Source: Actinostola sp. cb2023
Taxonomy: Eukaryota; Cnidaria; Anthozoa; Actiniaria; Actinostolidae
NCBI GenBank assembly: GCA_033675265.1
Contig: JAUJYZ010001540.1
Span: 588,501-652,500, forward strand
Length of the DNA: 64,000 nt
Reading direction: 5' to 3'
Numbering within the stretch: position 1 is the stretch's first letter; each line of letters opens with the position of its first letter. A model generated the notes under the pieces. The model ran no database searches. It saw only the letters and a list, made by a program, of their open reading frames with translations, and was not told where the DNA came from. Below, one piece after another: positions 11,713-24,512 of this stretch. The position numbers were made by a program, and so were the translations under genes.

Positions 11713-14700
11713 CTAGCTTGAATCTTGTAACTCTTCAAGGTTTGGTAACCAAAACGCCTAGAAAAACAAGATTCAAATAAGTTGAAATGTTATTAGGATC
11801 AAGAAAAACACTGATGTAAATGATGTCAGACTGTCAATGTTGTATCCTTAACCTGAAGTTTTATTGAAAACCGCAAAGCTTTCGGGCTAAGCGCCCATCA
11901 TCAGGGCTACATGTAAATGATGATGGTTGTCACAATTTATTTTCTGATTCCATTCTTGACAATGATTGTTGTAAGTTTCAATAGTGAATATGGACATTTT
12001 TGCCATTGCGACAGACTTAAATAACAGTACATTTGTGTTTCCCTGTCACATATACAGCTTTACTGATTGATTAATGTTTTACTATTTGATTAATGTTGCT
12101 AGACAGTTTTGTAAGAGCATAGAGACAATAGTATTATGCTCCAAATACCTATTATTATTTACTCACCATGTTTGTACATGCACTAGCAAGCATCATGTAC
12201 TTAGCATTAAATGCAATACACTTTGTGGGCCCAGGGTGGTTACCCTCTAATGTGGTTATTTTATGGCCACTATCTGATGCCCAGATATGAACGCGACCAT
12301 CTTGAGATCCTAAAGAAATATCAAACAAAATAGTATGAAAGCAATATTTGATTACTGGTACTAAGAAACTGTCTATGAAAATCAAGAAATGGCCTTATTG
12401 GAGCCCTGACGTGTAGGTGGAAGACAATTCCCAGACCTCAAGGGGAGGGGGGCTACACATGCAGGCACAATGTATAAGAGCAATCGAGATGTGCAATGCC
12501 CTTTTGGGGGGTTGAAATTTGAAAATTTTTGGAGGATTATTTTAAGCAGCATTGGATCTTTTTGGGGGGTGGGTGTGGGGAGTTCATTTTGGCTTCACTA
12601 TTCCAGTCTCTCTCCCCTTGGTCCCAGACCCTGTCATTCTCATACCCAGAGCCCTCTCCTCATTTGGTTTGTCGTTGGCTCTGGGGAACCCTGAAATTTT
12701 AGCGAATTTCATTGGCTGTTGAGATCAACAATGAATGATCGTATTTGATTGGTCCATGAGATAAACAAAGATTCAAACTTGCAAAACGAACGAAACGAAT
12801 GACAGCGACGGTTGTAGTAATTTCATACAATATTATTTTCAAAGAAATATACCTTTTTTGAATTATAAATCTATGGAAATGAGATCTAACAATATATAAA
12901 TTAGTATTACAACTGTAACGGCTGCAGTGACCTACCACGGAGAAGACGTACTCTAGTCCTCGTACAGACACAATCGATCGTACTCGCTTTGAGTATTCAA
13001 AGGAATATTTTTATAATTCAAGAGAAACAACAAAGCGGAAGACAGGAAGGCTCACACTCAGATTATATTAGAACATGTATAAATTTATCATCCAGCCTTT
13101 ATCGCAACAGAACCAGAGAAGAACTGATGATGAACGTCGAAGGGCTATTTTAAACTGCTACACGAAGATAAATGTACAACAAGTTTGTGTCCTTGTTTGA
13201 ATAAATTTCGAACCAACGTAAACACTACGTAGTAGACTCCGCTCGCAGCGGTCTTTAGTATGAGCATGCGCTCTGACGTCAAAATTTGACGACCGAGCAA
13301 CAGGGTTTCCCAGAGCCCACGACCAACCAAATGACGAGTGGGCACTGAGTACTAGAGTGAGACCCTGTCAAAACCTTTTGACCAGACATTGCTTTACCTG
13401 ATATGACGTATTGGGAATCTGGACTAAAACAGACATCAATATGATTGCCTTTTGAAAATGCATGACCCTTAACAAAAAAATGTACAGTAATGTATTATAT
13501 AAAAACTTAAGATCGAGTATTACTACTTTAAAAATCAAATCAAGCCTGGATATTTTTGACTCACGGTGAATGCATGTAGCTGATTTCCCTGGAATGCATC
13601 TATCAAGTGTATTACTCCAGCATTGGTAGCAATAAGAACCATTTTACCATCAGAACTGAATTTAATACTGGTCCACTCTGATGATGGGTCTGTTTGAATA
13701 TGAAAAGTGGAGAAGGGACCCTGCAAGCAAATCAGTCAGAAGGATCATCATATGTCTGCACTGAAAATCCTAATAGCTTTATATCTTTACCTTATCAAAT
13801 GATCTCAAATCATACAGTTTGATCATTTCACAGTCAATACCAGCAGCGAATATGAGGCCTTCAGGATCAAACGCAGCTATAGGTTGTCCATTAACATGCA
13901 TCAGTCCCTGTATACATGCAGACATTAGAAATGATGTGTTTGAACTACTGTGTATATAACTGTATTATAGACACAGACTATACACTGTACCTGACAATTA
14001 GGGGACCTCAGGTCCCATATTCTGAGGGTCTTATCCAGAGAACCTGATAAAAATGCATCCTCAATGGGGGACATATTGAGTGTTGTTACTCTGAAATATC
14101 AAAACATATTACATATGATATTAGTAATATTGATTGGTCCATGCAAGAACAATGTTTTAAAATGAACTCTGATCAAAATCTAAATTCTCCCCCAGCCACT
14201 TTGAATTCCAAAGGAGAATTTGGATTTGGATCACAAGTCACTTCATGATAAGATGAGAGTATTTTTATTGTTTTACCTTTTAGTGTGTCCAGGGAAATAT
14301 CTCAGGTATTTGTTGTCATGCAGAGACAAGTAGCGAATGGTATCTATGAAGAGAATAATGAACATGTTCTATTAAACCATGGCAGAGCTTGTATTTCTGA
14401 TATCAAATCATCTTCATTTGCATCAACCTTTAACTTTGATTTTCTCAGCCAAACTTACTGGTATTTTCTAAGTTATATAAAACATGATTTTATACATCTG
14501 TGGATATGATAAGTCAGATACAACAAACAATAACAGCTTTATTTGTACTCTTTTTTTTGTACATTGTCAATACAATATTTGCATCGGCAAAGTATTAAAT
14601 CAATGATAAACACCTACCATCAACTTTAGTTGAAGTGTGAATCACTGTATTTGGTGCATGTGTAAACTGGATATTTGAAACTCCATATTTTTTGCTATAG

Positions 14701-15908
14701 ATTGTTTTCTTGGGTCTGAAACGTAGATGACAAATACATGTACTTTGTTTGGAATACAGTGGGTTCAATAATGTTTGTAGTAGATGGTCACACTACAGTA
14801 AGCAGGCATGACAAATAATCATCTAAAAATCGGCAGATGGAACTGACAAAAGTAAGAAGTCAGTGGCATAGCCAAGGTGGCGTTCAAGTGTAGGCACGAA
14901 CAACCAATCGAGGCAAGAGTGCCATCGAGGGGGGCTATTGCCTTTATGAACCTGTTTTTTTTTTGTGTAAGCATGTCTTTTTCGCAATGGGGTAGCTACA
15001 ATAATGTACGCCACTGGCAGTACTGATTTTGAACGGAACATTCCCTGATGGTGATGGAAGTATTGGCTCGTTCTCGGTATATCAACAACATGCAATAACA
15101 TTCCAAGGTACAACTCAATACAGCAATGGAACTGTAGAACCAGGTTACTACTGTTGTATTGGTTTCATATTTGATATGTCCAGAAGATGCCGAAGTATTG
15201 GTGACATTGGAAGTTATAGCATCAGTGAAACTGTTATGATGATGACAATGATGTTGATGGCAATGGTGATATTTATTATGATGATGATTTATGGTGGTAG
15301 TTACTACCGAAATCACTCGACTGTTATCACTGCCAAAATAATGATCAATCACGTTTTGAATTTCGGTTAACTCACGTGATCATTTGGAGAGCTCCAAATG
15401 GTCATGTGACATTAGTTTCTCACTCTAGTCAAGTGATTTCTGTAGTACATATATACATTGTATGGTCTTAGAGAAACTATAAGATTTCATTATGATTACT
15501 GCAGTGGTGATGATAATGATGACAACAATGAATGATTGGTGATTGTTGTGGTATTCATATTGGTTATTTTGATAATGGTGGTTCAAATGATGATTGTAGT
15601 GATAGTGAATTAATGAGTTATAAATGAAAGGTTAATTAGCAGTCAACTGTCTCTGGATAGACATGCACTTCTCCAAGATGAACATCTCTGCCTGCTCCTG
15701 AAGATATCCATATTATAAATGGTTGGCAAAGACAGTGTTTGACTTACTTCCCATCAACAGTGTCATAAATCACAATAGAATCATCGTTACTGCTCGTAAT
15801 TAGACTTTCTCCGTTTGAATTGAAAGACATATGGTTTACATAGTCACTGTTTTCTCTAAAAACCTTGGCCACGCGGAATGACCGCAGCACATTGTCTTGA
15901 AGCTTCAT
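11713..15908 (-). CDS. WDR82: WDR82 (Swd2), WD40 subunit of SET1 H3K4 methyltransferase and PNUTS-PP1 complexes
   Basis: Nine exons on the minus strand: 15748-15908, 14618-14715, 14277-14343, 13991-14090, 13791-13907, 13565-13720, 13398-13467, 12167-12309 and 11713-11757, giving 318 residues (human 313). The protein opens [20 protein letters not shown], nearly identical to human, and ends [14 protein letters not shown] (human AFWLPTIDD). WD-repeat signatures visible in order: [63 protein letters not shown] and ASACTNM. All exon junctions keep phase and use GT-AG sites. WDR82 binds the SETD1A/B RRM and Ser5-phosphorylated RNA polymerase II CTD and acts in early elongation and termination (known for the family). 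Introns carry MITEs (14142-14248; 12655-13330) and a 15-kb ORF that looks spurious. Confidence 0.95.
12655..13330. mobile_element. MITE-like element in a WDR82 intron
   Basis: TTTGGTTTGTCGTTGGCTCT near 12663 reappears inverted, with differences, near 13300-13330 (GTTTCCCAGAGCCCACGACC, then AACCAAATGA). It fills most of the intron between exons 7 and 8. Confidence 0.6.
14142..14248. mobile_element. Short palindromic MITE, TGCAAGAACAA family (copy 2)
   Basis: Same core GATCAAAATCTAAATTCTCC and inverse AAAGGAGAATTTGGATTTGG as copy 1; it sits in a WDR82 intron. Confidence 0.75.
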
Positions 15909-16554
15909 TTTTAAGTTTCATGTAAAGGACGCCATCTTGGATTGTAACTTACTTGGTACCAACCTCTCTGCACAAAGGGTACCACAGGGAGCCCATAAAT
16001 ATGTGACGTTCAAAGCGCCGTTCAAATGCCGTAATTTTTTTAAACCCCTAATATAAATTAAAAGGCACGACGAGCATCCCCCTCATTCCTCCCTCATCCT
16101 CATATTAAATATTTTTATATCACTTGTAAATCTGCTAATTGCAGTGTATTAAAATAACAAATCGAATTGACTTGAATTGGGCCAACACCTTCAGCGATAA
16201 CAATTATTGTTCATCACTTGTGAGCATAAACAAAGAAGCTTTTAAACACTGAAATTTATCGCAAACTTTCTTTATTAATTACATTGTTATCCAGACAAAA
16301 TCTCGAGAGTCAAGTGATTATCTCTAGTCACCCTGCTGGGCGTTCACGCTATAGTCTAGCACACGACATACTAAAATATTCAGCGTTCTTTTACAATTCA
16401 TTTAGACGAACTTACACAAGATTACTGATCACTACATTCAGGTAATTAAAGTTTTGAACTTGATTGAAAATATTGTTGATGGCTAGCTGTTCTCTAGCCT
16501 GCGAATACAGCCGCTTTTTTTCGCTCGCCACAGGGGACGCTAGCTGTTCTCTAG
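15909..16554. other. WDR82 upstream region
   Basis: AT-rich sequence directly upstream of the WDR82 start codon; presumably holds the promoter and 5' UTR. A GCC-rich end with AGCCTGCGAATACAGCCGC near 16497 looks like a repeat terminus. No gene seen. Confidence 0.4.
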
Positions 16555-16764
16555 CTACCATCCAGCTTTGCCTTGGACCATATGCACTGTCACTTCTAGC
16601 GGTAATTTGACTCCTCGCATCAACAATTCTGTTAGTCCCTTAATGGCATCAATACAGGCTTCAAACGGCGATAGACAAACGTACCAACCAGCACAAAAGA
16701 AGCCAATAGGCCAAGCTAAGAACCACAGTACGACAAACCAGATAATAGCCCACAGAACATTCAT
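16555..16764 (-). CDS. Small membrane protein of 69 aa, single exon, unidentified
   Basis: An uninterrupted ORF begins at the ATG at 16764. Residues 1-32 are strongly hydrophobic and Trp-rich (WAIIWFVVLWFLAWPIGFFC), consistent with one long or hairpin membrane segment. A short amphipathic C-terminal half follows (CIDAIKGLTELLMRGVKLP, then a cytosolic-looking GKAGW end). The mix of conserved-looking residues and the lack of low complexity make it more convincing than other ORFs of this size. I do not recognise a named family. It could be a complete single-exon gene or the terminal exon of a longer one. An 18-bp tandem repeat lies just upstream at 16905-16985. Confidence 0.55.
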   Translation of the reverse strand: MNVLWAIIWFVVLWFLAWPIGFFCAGWYVCLSPFEACIDAIKGLTELLMRGVKLPLEVTVHMVQGKAGW

Positions 16765-16904
16765 TGTGCTTAATAGAGTAGTCTACGTCGATCGCCAAAA
16801 TAGTATCCTATTAAAACATCAATCAACATGTGAATTTTGTGCCATAAATTCTATGTACAGCTCGCTAAACTTCCCTGACTTACCTTGTAGGTACACTGTA
16901 TAGG

Positions 16905-16985
16905 TAGGTATACACGAATAGGTAGGTATACACGAATAGGTAGGTATACACGAATAGGTAGGTATACACGAATAGGTAGGTATGC
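16905..16985 (+). repeat. 18-bp tandem repeat, about 4.5 copies
   Basis: Unit ATAGGTAGGTATACACGA, near perfect, upstream of the 69-aa ORF. Confidence 0.85.
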
Positions 16986-18169
16986 AGACTATGCACGAAT
17001 TGCAAACTTCGAAGCGTAAAAGTCCACTCATGCATGTGACTTTGTGTTGCTTCATGTAAATAATTAATGACGTCATTGTTGTATTTCGTGACAGAATGAG
17101 CAGTAGCTAGGCCTAGGGATACTGTTGTTAGAACTACAATGTTGTGTTTCAGCTTGTTGACGCTTTATCATCTGATATATTTTCTGATTTTAATTTCTAC
17201 AGGAGCCTGATTTCTAGCAATCCATATACCGTAGTGTATTACACTACGATATATGGATTGAAACTCTGACAAAACTGAGAACAAATGATTTTCGAAGTTG
17301 TAAATGTGTCTTACACCTGATGTCTAGCCCTTCGTTTTAGTTTACTAATGAAAGAGAAGTCTGTTAATTTATATCAACAATACTTGCAATGTTTTGCTTT
17401 AGTTCCATTCAAAAGGAAAACATGTCGAGAAAAAAAGCATTACTTCTCAAAACCGTTAAACCACAATCGCGGCTTCAATTCTGACGTTCACTGCTTTTCC
17501 CGTTGTCATTACGTTGTCATCTGAAACAACCAACTCGTCTTTGCTTATAAGAATTTTAATTAATTAATTAATTTTAATTTTAAACAAGACGCTCAATGAG
17601 CGTATACTCGGGCATTATGACAAGTAGATCTCCATCTTTGCTCACCAACACACACCATTGGTAGAACAAGCCACAGCTATCTCAAAATTGACAGACGAAG
17701 AGAAGAGACTATAGAGTCATTCTTCCGTGACAATCTCCGATACTTGACCCTGTTTTTTGATCATACGTCCAATGCACGTTATGACAATGACAATGACAGT
17801 TGCGTGACGAGTTCTACCACAGGAAACCCATCAAAAGAGACGCGCGCATGCAAAAAAATGTTTTAAATAATTATAAATAGCCTCAGAAACAATGGTTGGG
17901 CTGCTTGTGTACTCCCAGACATTATGCTGAGTCGCAACGTCAACTTCTAGATAACCAATGATGTGAACCTCAAGAATATAGTTTTGACAGTAATTGACAG
18001 TAAATGTCAATCAATCATTCTATATCCGATTTATCATTATTTAAGTCACTGCTTGTAACATTAAGATCAGAAGAGAGAAGCCGAGCAGAAGTAAAGAAGT
18101 AGAAGTGCAATAAAGATCCAGTACAAGCAACTACTGAGAGTTTCCCCCACTAACACGTACTTACATTAT

Positions 18170-18400
18170 ACTATCTCACTAACGATGACCACAGGTTTGT
18201 TAGTGTTCCAGGCAGCTAGTGAACCACCCTCAGCTGTGTCTGTACATATACTTACATTACTATCGACTCACTAACGATGACCACAGGTTTGTTAGTGTTC
18301 CAGGCAGCTAGTGAACCCAGGTTTGTTAGTGCTCCAGGCAGTGACCACCCTCAGTGTCTGTACTTACATTACTATCTCACTAACGTTTGTTAGTGCTCCA
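18170..18400 (+). repeat. Mosaic tandem duplication
   Basis: Segments with TTTGTTAGTGTTCCAGGCAG and TCTGTACTTACATTACTATC recur two to four times in changing order and length, as if built by repeated slippage or template switching. Confidence 0.65.
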
Positions 18401-18635
18401 GCACTATTTTAATAGCGACACTTAAAAGTGTCAAAATAATGATTTCACAGGCCTTCCGTCAAAAAACGCTCTCCAAAGTGATTATTTTCGAAAAAGGCGT
18501 TTACGTGCATGCAAGTGGTTCGTGTGGTAAACGAATATTTTCGTAAATGCCGACGTCACAGCCTCGGGCCCAGTCGACAACACAACATCGCGAAATGGCG
18601 CGAAAGCAAAAATTCGCATGCATGTTCTGTGCAGG

Positions 18636-18745
18636 TGTGGACATAGCCTCCTAAAGCAGACGCGTGTCCAGGCTTCCGTTGGCTGGCGTAGTCTGAAACG
18701 GAAGCCTGGATACGCGTCTGCTTTAGGATGCTAGTGTGGACAAGG
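18636..18745. mobile_element. Foldback with arms TCCTAAAGCAGACGCGT
   Basis: TCCTAAAGCAGACGCGTGTC and the inverse near 18700-18730 flank a centre containing a CTTCCG/CGGAAG palindrome. Confidence 0.7.
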
Positions 18746-19472
18746 TACGTATGTGAAAACGATTCGTAATTATAAAAGATCCGTGTCACCGTGTAGACGG
18801 AACCTTTCGATGCGTTTACGATTAACGCGTATGGATGGGCCTCAATATGAAACGGCTCTAGTTCGACTAATGGGACAAACAAACGAGAAACAAACAAGAA
18901 CATTTGTAAGACATAACTCGGTTATCGCCGATTCTGATGAAACGTAGTCTCCCTAGTCCCTCGCAGCCGCACTTTGGGGAGAGAGCGTTGCGGACGACCC
19001 GAACTCATTACTGACCGATCACATTAAAAACTCGGTCGATAAGTCTAATCTAGCCATCGTTATCACTATAATCCATTGGTTCCACCCACTTGTGTACACA
19101 GTAATAGTTAAGCAGTCTATATGTATGCTGATAAAACATTTGTACGAGTCACTGATGATAACCAAGTTGGATGCCGCGTAGACTGATTTATTATCTGGAG
19201 GTTGCAAGAACACTATTATAACACTTTGTAATCATATTAGTTTATTCAGTATGTGGAAGAACGAACCTTTGTACCATTTCGGCACTTCGTTTTACCGAAG
19301 CAATCTCCCCAGTAATCTTTGCAATTTGTGTTGACAAATTCCAACACGATTCTCCGATTCTTTCCTGAAACGTTTATATGTTTTAGTTGGAGATCGTTAT
19401 CTTTAGAAAGGTTTTTAACGCGCGTCTAGCCCACTGCATTGAGACAGGACGGCGCAGCTGAAGTTTATTATA

Positions 19473-20014
19473 CCGTAAAGTTCCGAAAGTATCGACCCCC
19501 CGAAAGTAACAGTCAGAATTGATGCTTGCTACCAAATCCCGAAAGTAACGACCCCCCGAAAGTAACAGTCAGAATTGATGCTTGCTACCAAATCCCGAAA
19601 GTAACGACCCCCCGAAAGTAGCGATCCCCCCGACGGTAGCGATTCCCCCTCTAGAGCGATGATTAGATTAGATGACGAACAGCACTAGCAAACAGCACGT
19701 ATAGAGAAAGTAGCGATCCCCCCGACGGTAGCGATTCCCCCTCTAGAGCGATGATTAGATTAGATGACGAACAGCACTAGCAAACAGCACGTATAGAGAG
19801 CCAGAACATTTACTGCCATAAGCAAATGTAACAAAAGAAATAGTCATAATAAAATACGTTCTAGATCCTGTGAATATAAAATACCGTACACGTCTGGCTC
19901 CTAAACGTTAACGACTTTAGCACCTAGAAAGTAGCGACCACCCAAAAGTAACAGTTACCTAAGGTTGCTAAATCCGAAAGTAACGACCTCGCTACTTTCC
20001 GAACTTTACGGTAC
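19473..20014. mobile_element. MITE with TACCGTAAAG ends and internal duplications
   Basis: Ends TACCGTAAAGTTCCGAAAGTA / TACTTTCCGAACTTTACGGTA (inverted). Inside, a block of about 55 bp with CGAAAGTAACAGTCAG and a block of about 85 bp (GCGATGATTAGATTAGATGA) are each present twice in tandem. Confidence 0.8.
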
Positions 20015-20394
20015 TTGTGGAGCAACATCAACATTTTAATTAGCGACATATCATCATCATTTTATTACTGTTAATAGTTATTTCTCACACACTTTGACAT
20101 ATATTTGTAATGGTTTACATAATAAAAAGCTTATAAAAAGTACATTGGATGTTCATCGTTATTGAGGGATAGACCAGTGAATGGGTGGAAAATAGAAAGA
20201 GAAGCAGAAAAATAACACTAGAATGAACTTTAGAATATATAAATACATTGCAGTTTCAGTTGGAAGCTTGTTTTTCTTTAGGTTTGAAATTTACCCAAAG
20301 TTTTTCCTGCCACAAAGAACACAATACACATTAGACATTCTCTCTTTAATCATGCTAGTTTTATGCTATCAATTCTAAGTTACCTCATAACCAT

Positions 20395-23135
20395 CTACAT
20401 GTAGCAAAAGTAGGTTGTCCCCCCTTGTTGCGTTGGTTGCTGTAAAAGAAAACATTGAAAGCAATGGGCCGGGTGTACATGGTGCAGGGGGGTGTACATG
20501 GGGCAAGGGAGTGTACATGGGGCAAGGGGGTGTACATGGGGAGGGGCGTGTACATGGGACAGGGGCGTGTACATGGGGCAAGGGAGTGTACATGGGGCAA
20601 GGGGGTGTACATGGGGCAGGGGCGTGTACATGGGGCAAGGGGGTGTACATGGGGCAAGGGGGTGTACATGGAGCAGGGGCATGTACATGGGGGAGAGGAG
20701 TGTACATGGGGCAAGGGGTGTACATGGGGCAAGGGGGTGTACATGGGACAAGGGGGTGTACATGGGGTAGGGAGAGGATGTCACCACTTTGGAGGAGATA
20801 GAATTGGGTGTGGTTTAGACTGCTTTGCTTTGGCTCCTCCAGGACCGCAACAGCTACGCAGGCTAGGTGTGGTTAACAAGGGTCAACTTGAAAAATGTCT
20901 TGAATGACTTTCAATTTGAGAAAGGGTCTGTGAATGGGTGTGGCAGTAATATTCTTACCATGTAGTTGTTGTACCCATACCAATTGGGTACCCAAGGAGC
21001 TGTTTTTTGCGGATAGTAAACCTACAGAGAAATAAGCAGTCAAGTTATTTGAGTCTCATAACAACCTTAGGCAATAGAAATATGACATTTACCGGTACTG
21101 TTGGTGAATATGAGGTATGGTAATCTGTTTCTGGCACTAATACCCATTGAATGATGCCTATGAAGAAACAAACAATTTCAGTAAGCACACTATGCAGCAA
21201 GAGCAGACACCAATCTCATTTCTGGCTGCCATAATTAGCACTGGCAGACAGGTAGCCATGCATGGCCACACTGAATGGAGGTGGCCGTTTATAGAGGATT
21301 AGTTGAGTGGATTAGTTTACAGTGAATACTTTAGGGCTGACAGATTTGACTTGACCTTCTGTCATTTGGCAGATGAGGTTTTGTAGTATTGGAATTGTTA
21401 AATAAGAAGACCGGTGCAGCTCACCGTTTGTTGGTGAATTCGTCATGACTTGGTCGTCTGTCATAAATTGGCCGCATCCCTGCAAAACAATGTCAGAAAA
21501 TTAAATGACTGAAATCTACAATGAAACACACAAAATGTCAAATCCACAATTTAGTTCACCTTTCGGCGAATAGCCTGCCGCAGGCGTAGTTTGCGGCCGT
21601 TGAAATCAATTAGCCCCTGTCAATGAAAACAAAACGGTTCTCAGCTCTTCCTACTGACATTATCTTATCCAGTCAGATGTACCTTTTGCAGAACACTGTC
21701 GCGGCTCTCGCCGTTTTCGTATGTGACGAATCCGTACCTGAAACGAGCGAGAACACCGCAAATCAGAAAGACGACGCTAGATATGGACTTTGCTCGATTT
21801 GTGCACACTACTCAGGCATTTCATTCACCCTCGCGCGAAAACGAGTTTATTCGCGCGAAAACGAATTTATTCTAATCTGATTTAGTAACCGGAGTAGACA
21901 TTATTTTATCTACTTCTCGATGCGTTTGACACCCAAATGGCAAGAAATCTTACCCTTTGTTCAATCCAGTGCGTTTATCGCACACTATTCTCACATCTGT
22001 TATAGAGCCAAAATCCGCGAAGAAGTTTTCCAACTCGAGCTCGGACGTCTGCAATAATGTAAAAGAGGATACTTAACCTCGCTGCTTTGCATGAATACTT
22101 TTCAACGCATTTAGTAGATATTTTATTGAGTTAATTAGGTGATAATCTATCACATTTCACTTGTTTTTCAATTCTGAACACTTGAAAAGTCACTGCGAAT
22201 TCCACGATGAACACAGCAATTATAAGGAATAAAGTTGTGGAATATATACGTACACTTCGAGCTAAGCCACCCACAAATACTCTTGTCGGATGAATCCGAA
22301 TCTGAAAAGAAAAGGAGTGAAAAACATGGGCTTCGTAGGTACTGGCTTATATCACCCTGCAAAGCACATGGTTGATCAGGCCATGCATACAAACTTCACA
22401 AACTCAAACCACCAAATGCAATCTCCATTTTGAACATTTAATGGGAAAACTTCAGCTGGAAATGTATCATTGAAAGTGTTGTTGAGTCTGATAAGCAGGC
22501 CTGATAAGCAAGGTCGATTTGCGCAGATCAAGGAAACTACAGTATGACAGGAACGCCACGTCTTCGCCGAACTCAAAGTTGGTTTACATAAAATCCTTGC
22601 AGTATAAAAGCAGATCAACAACAAACTCACACATTCACGATGCATTTGAAAATGAAATCTAGTTCTAAAAATAGAATCAAGTGGCTTGCAAGTGTGCATG
22701 TACTCTTCAGCTGTAGGACTCTAGGAGTCCCCTTGGCATGATCATCTTTTATAGCACGCACATTTCACTTGGCTTATAAGGCTTGCAGTTATCACAAACA
22801 AAACCTGTTTACGTTCAGATAATGGAAAAGGCGGGAATCAGAAAGAAATCAAACGATAATAACAAAATACAAACACTACATGGTATTTTAGCCTGCGTGC
22901 AAAGATTCTACTCCAAACGCATCGCAATGTATCTTTTTGAATTCTTGACAAGAGAAAGCATGTCGACTTTGCTACTGTGTTGGAGAAAGGAGTACGTTGA
23001 TTACACGGCCATGTCAGTAGTATGCAGCGTCAAACCTACACTGTACTAAATTAGAAAGACTACAGCTAATAGGCTAATCAGCGATTATATCATATGCTAT
23101 ATTACCTCTGGGTTGAGTGATTGGCCGACGTCCAT
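20395..23135 (-). CDS. Single-RRM RNA-binding protein, DAZ/Boule-like
   Basis: Nine exons on the minus strand: 23106-23135, 22254-22301, 21954-22048, 21683-21737, 21560-21616, 21425-21479, 21093-21157, 20959-21021 and 20395-20439, giving exactly 170 residues plus stop. It starts MDVGQSLNPEIRIHPTR and enters an RRM with RNP2 RVFVGGL and RNP1 GYGFVTY, with the DVRIVCD and FNGRKLRLRQAIRR segments in the expected places. The tail is rich in Tyr, Pro, Asn and Trp (VYYPQKTAPWVPNWYGYNNY) and ends QQGGTTYFCYM. The RNP2/RNP1 pattern and a Tyr-rich tail fit the DAZ/Boule family of germline translational regulators, but other single-RRM families are possible. It is shorter than vertebrate BOLL (about 283). 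All phases close. The last intron carries a 19-bp minisatellite that ends about 26 bp from the acceptor. Confidence 0.75.
20466..20775 (+). repeat. 19-bp minisatellite, about 16 copies
   Basis: Unit GTGTACATGGGGCAAGGGG with C/A variants, in the final intron of the Boule-like gene. All three frames on both strands are largely open because the unit has no stop, producing false ORFs of 90-150 codons. Confidence 0.9.
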
Positions 23136-24460
23136 TATAGTAAAACGAGAACTACGAGTTATTTGACGGCAATACCCTTCCCTCTATACTCGTGAATACA
23201 CTCTAGAACACGAGGTACCCTTACACGAGACATCCCCAGACATCGAGTCAACGAAAATCCCCTCTCTCTATTGGCCGAGTAACAATGACTGTCTGAGTGA
23301 CGGAGTGAATACTAAAACAGTGACGGTTTTACAAATCATCGGCTTCGATTGGAAGTGTAAATGAGTTCGACAAATCGTGAATTGGTTGTCGAGCAAAACT
23401 ACGCAGCTCAAAATGAGCCTGAATATCAGCCGCCCGCACTGGGTCAAAAGAAGATGCGTTCATTATTTGAACGATTGACAAGCTTTTATGTACAGATTTA
23501 CGATTCGGTATTATTTACTCATTTACACCTTGAGCAAATCTTTGATCTAGTTATACCGCCATAGAAGAAATAAGACACTGTTGTTTTGACGATTGTCAAG
23601 AATCCTTATCAAACGGATTACGACCAGGCTAGTATTACGACCCTAGTACCAGTGAACAAGTAGTGGTGGATGTTATCCTCTCCACAAAACCGCGCAACCA
23701 AATCGTCGTAATTGCCCTATACCATTATGACGTAACGGCTTATTTATGAGGGGGACAGAATCGTGAAGAACAATAGAAATTTGAACTAAATCTGCTCTGC
23801 TGAAGTTCGCTTGATTTCAAATTGGCTAGTTTCCAGATATTATGTTCATCGATACTTTTCCCACAATATTTACTGTGTTTGGTGACTTTTATCGCTTTCA
23901 GACCGTCTGTAAAATACATTTATTTGGGAAATCCTTTGTGTTGTTGCTGTTTTGTCCCCCTCTAGCGACCATGATCCTTAGCGTTTAAACAATATATTGT
24001 TTTGATGTGACGTCATAGGGGTATAGGGCAATTCAGTTTGCAGTTACACGGCGTATAATCATAAGGGAGGTTGGTGTCATTTATAAAAAGAATCTTAATA
24101 AACCAATTGTATGTATAGTGAGAGACCATCGCTTGACCACGCCCTTGCTATTGGGTACAAACGTCTCCCTTGGAGGAACGGGTAACAAAACAAAACGCAT
24201 AACTCTTTTCTTTATCCTTCTTTACTTCGTTTCTCGATTTCATTCTTCTATATTTTATCTACCATGTAACCAGTAACAACAACAATTTTTTCAGTCGTAA
24301 AGTTGTATTTTTTGTTACATTCTTTCTAGATTATTTCATATAAAAATCCAATATTCTCGATTTTGCTTGGCTTTGTCAAAAACGTCACAAAATACATTTG
24401 AATTCCTTTCGTTCAAAATACTACATTAAATTAGGGCAAAGGATAAGCATCTACAGGTTA

Positions 24461-24512
24461 TCATCCTAGCAGGTTATCATCCTAGCAGGTTATCATCCTA
24501 GCAGGTTATTCA
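24461..24512 (+). repeat. 16-bp tandem repeat, about 3.5 copies
   Basis: Unit AGGTTATCATCCTAGC repeated nearly perfectly. Confidence 0.85.

Larger units (their letters stand above)
16765..20394. other. Intergenic region rich in repeats, no gene recognised
   Basis: Holds a small palindrome (17212-17270), a dispersed repeat with GGTTGGGCTGC (17815-17915), a patchwork of short duplications (18170-18400), a foldback (18636-18745) and a TACCGTAAAG-ended element (19473-20014). Short ORFs here have no coding character that I can support. Confidence 0.6.

Noticed and set aside
15029..15370. Plus-strand ORF of 113 codons inside a WDR82 intron
   Set aside because: Second half is Met-rich from a GAT/ATG repeat; no domain; antisense to a well-supported gene.
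20375..20907. ORFs of 90-150 codons over the 19-bp repeat
   Set aside because: The repeat is open in all frames on both strands; only 20395-20439 on the minus strand is a real exon end.
23361..23564. 67-codon plus-strand ORF (MSSTNRELVVEQ...)
   Set aside because: Reasonable composition but no recognisable family and no neighbouring exons found; not enough to call a gene.
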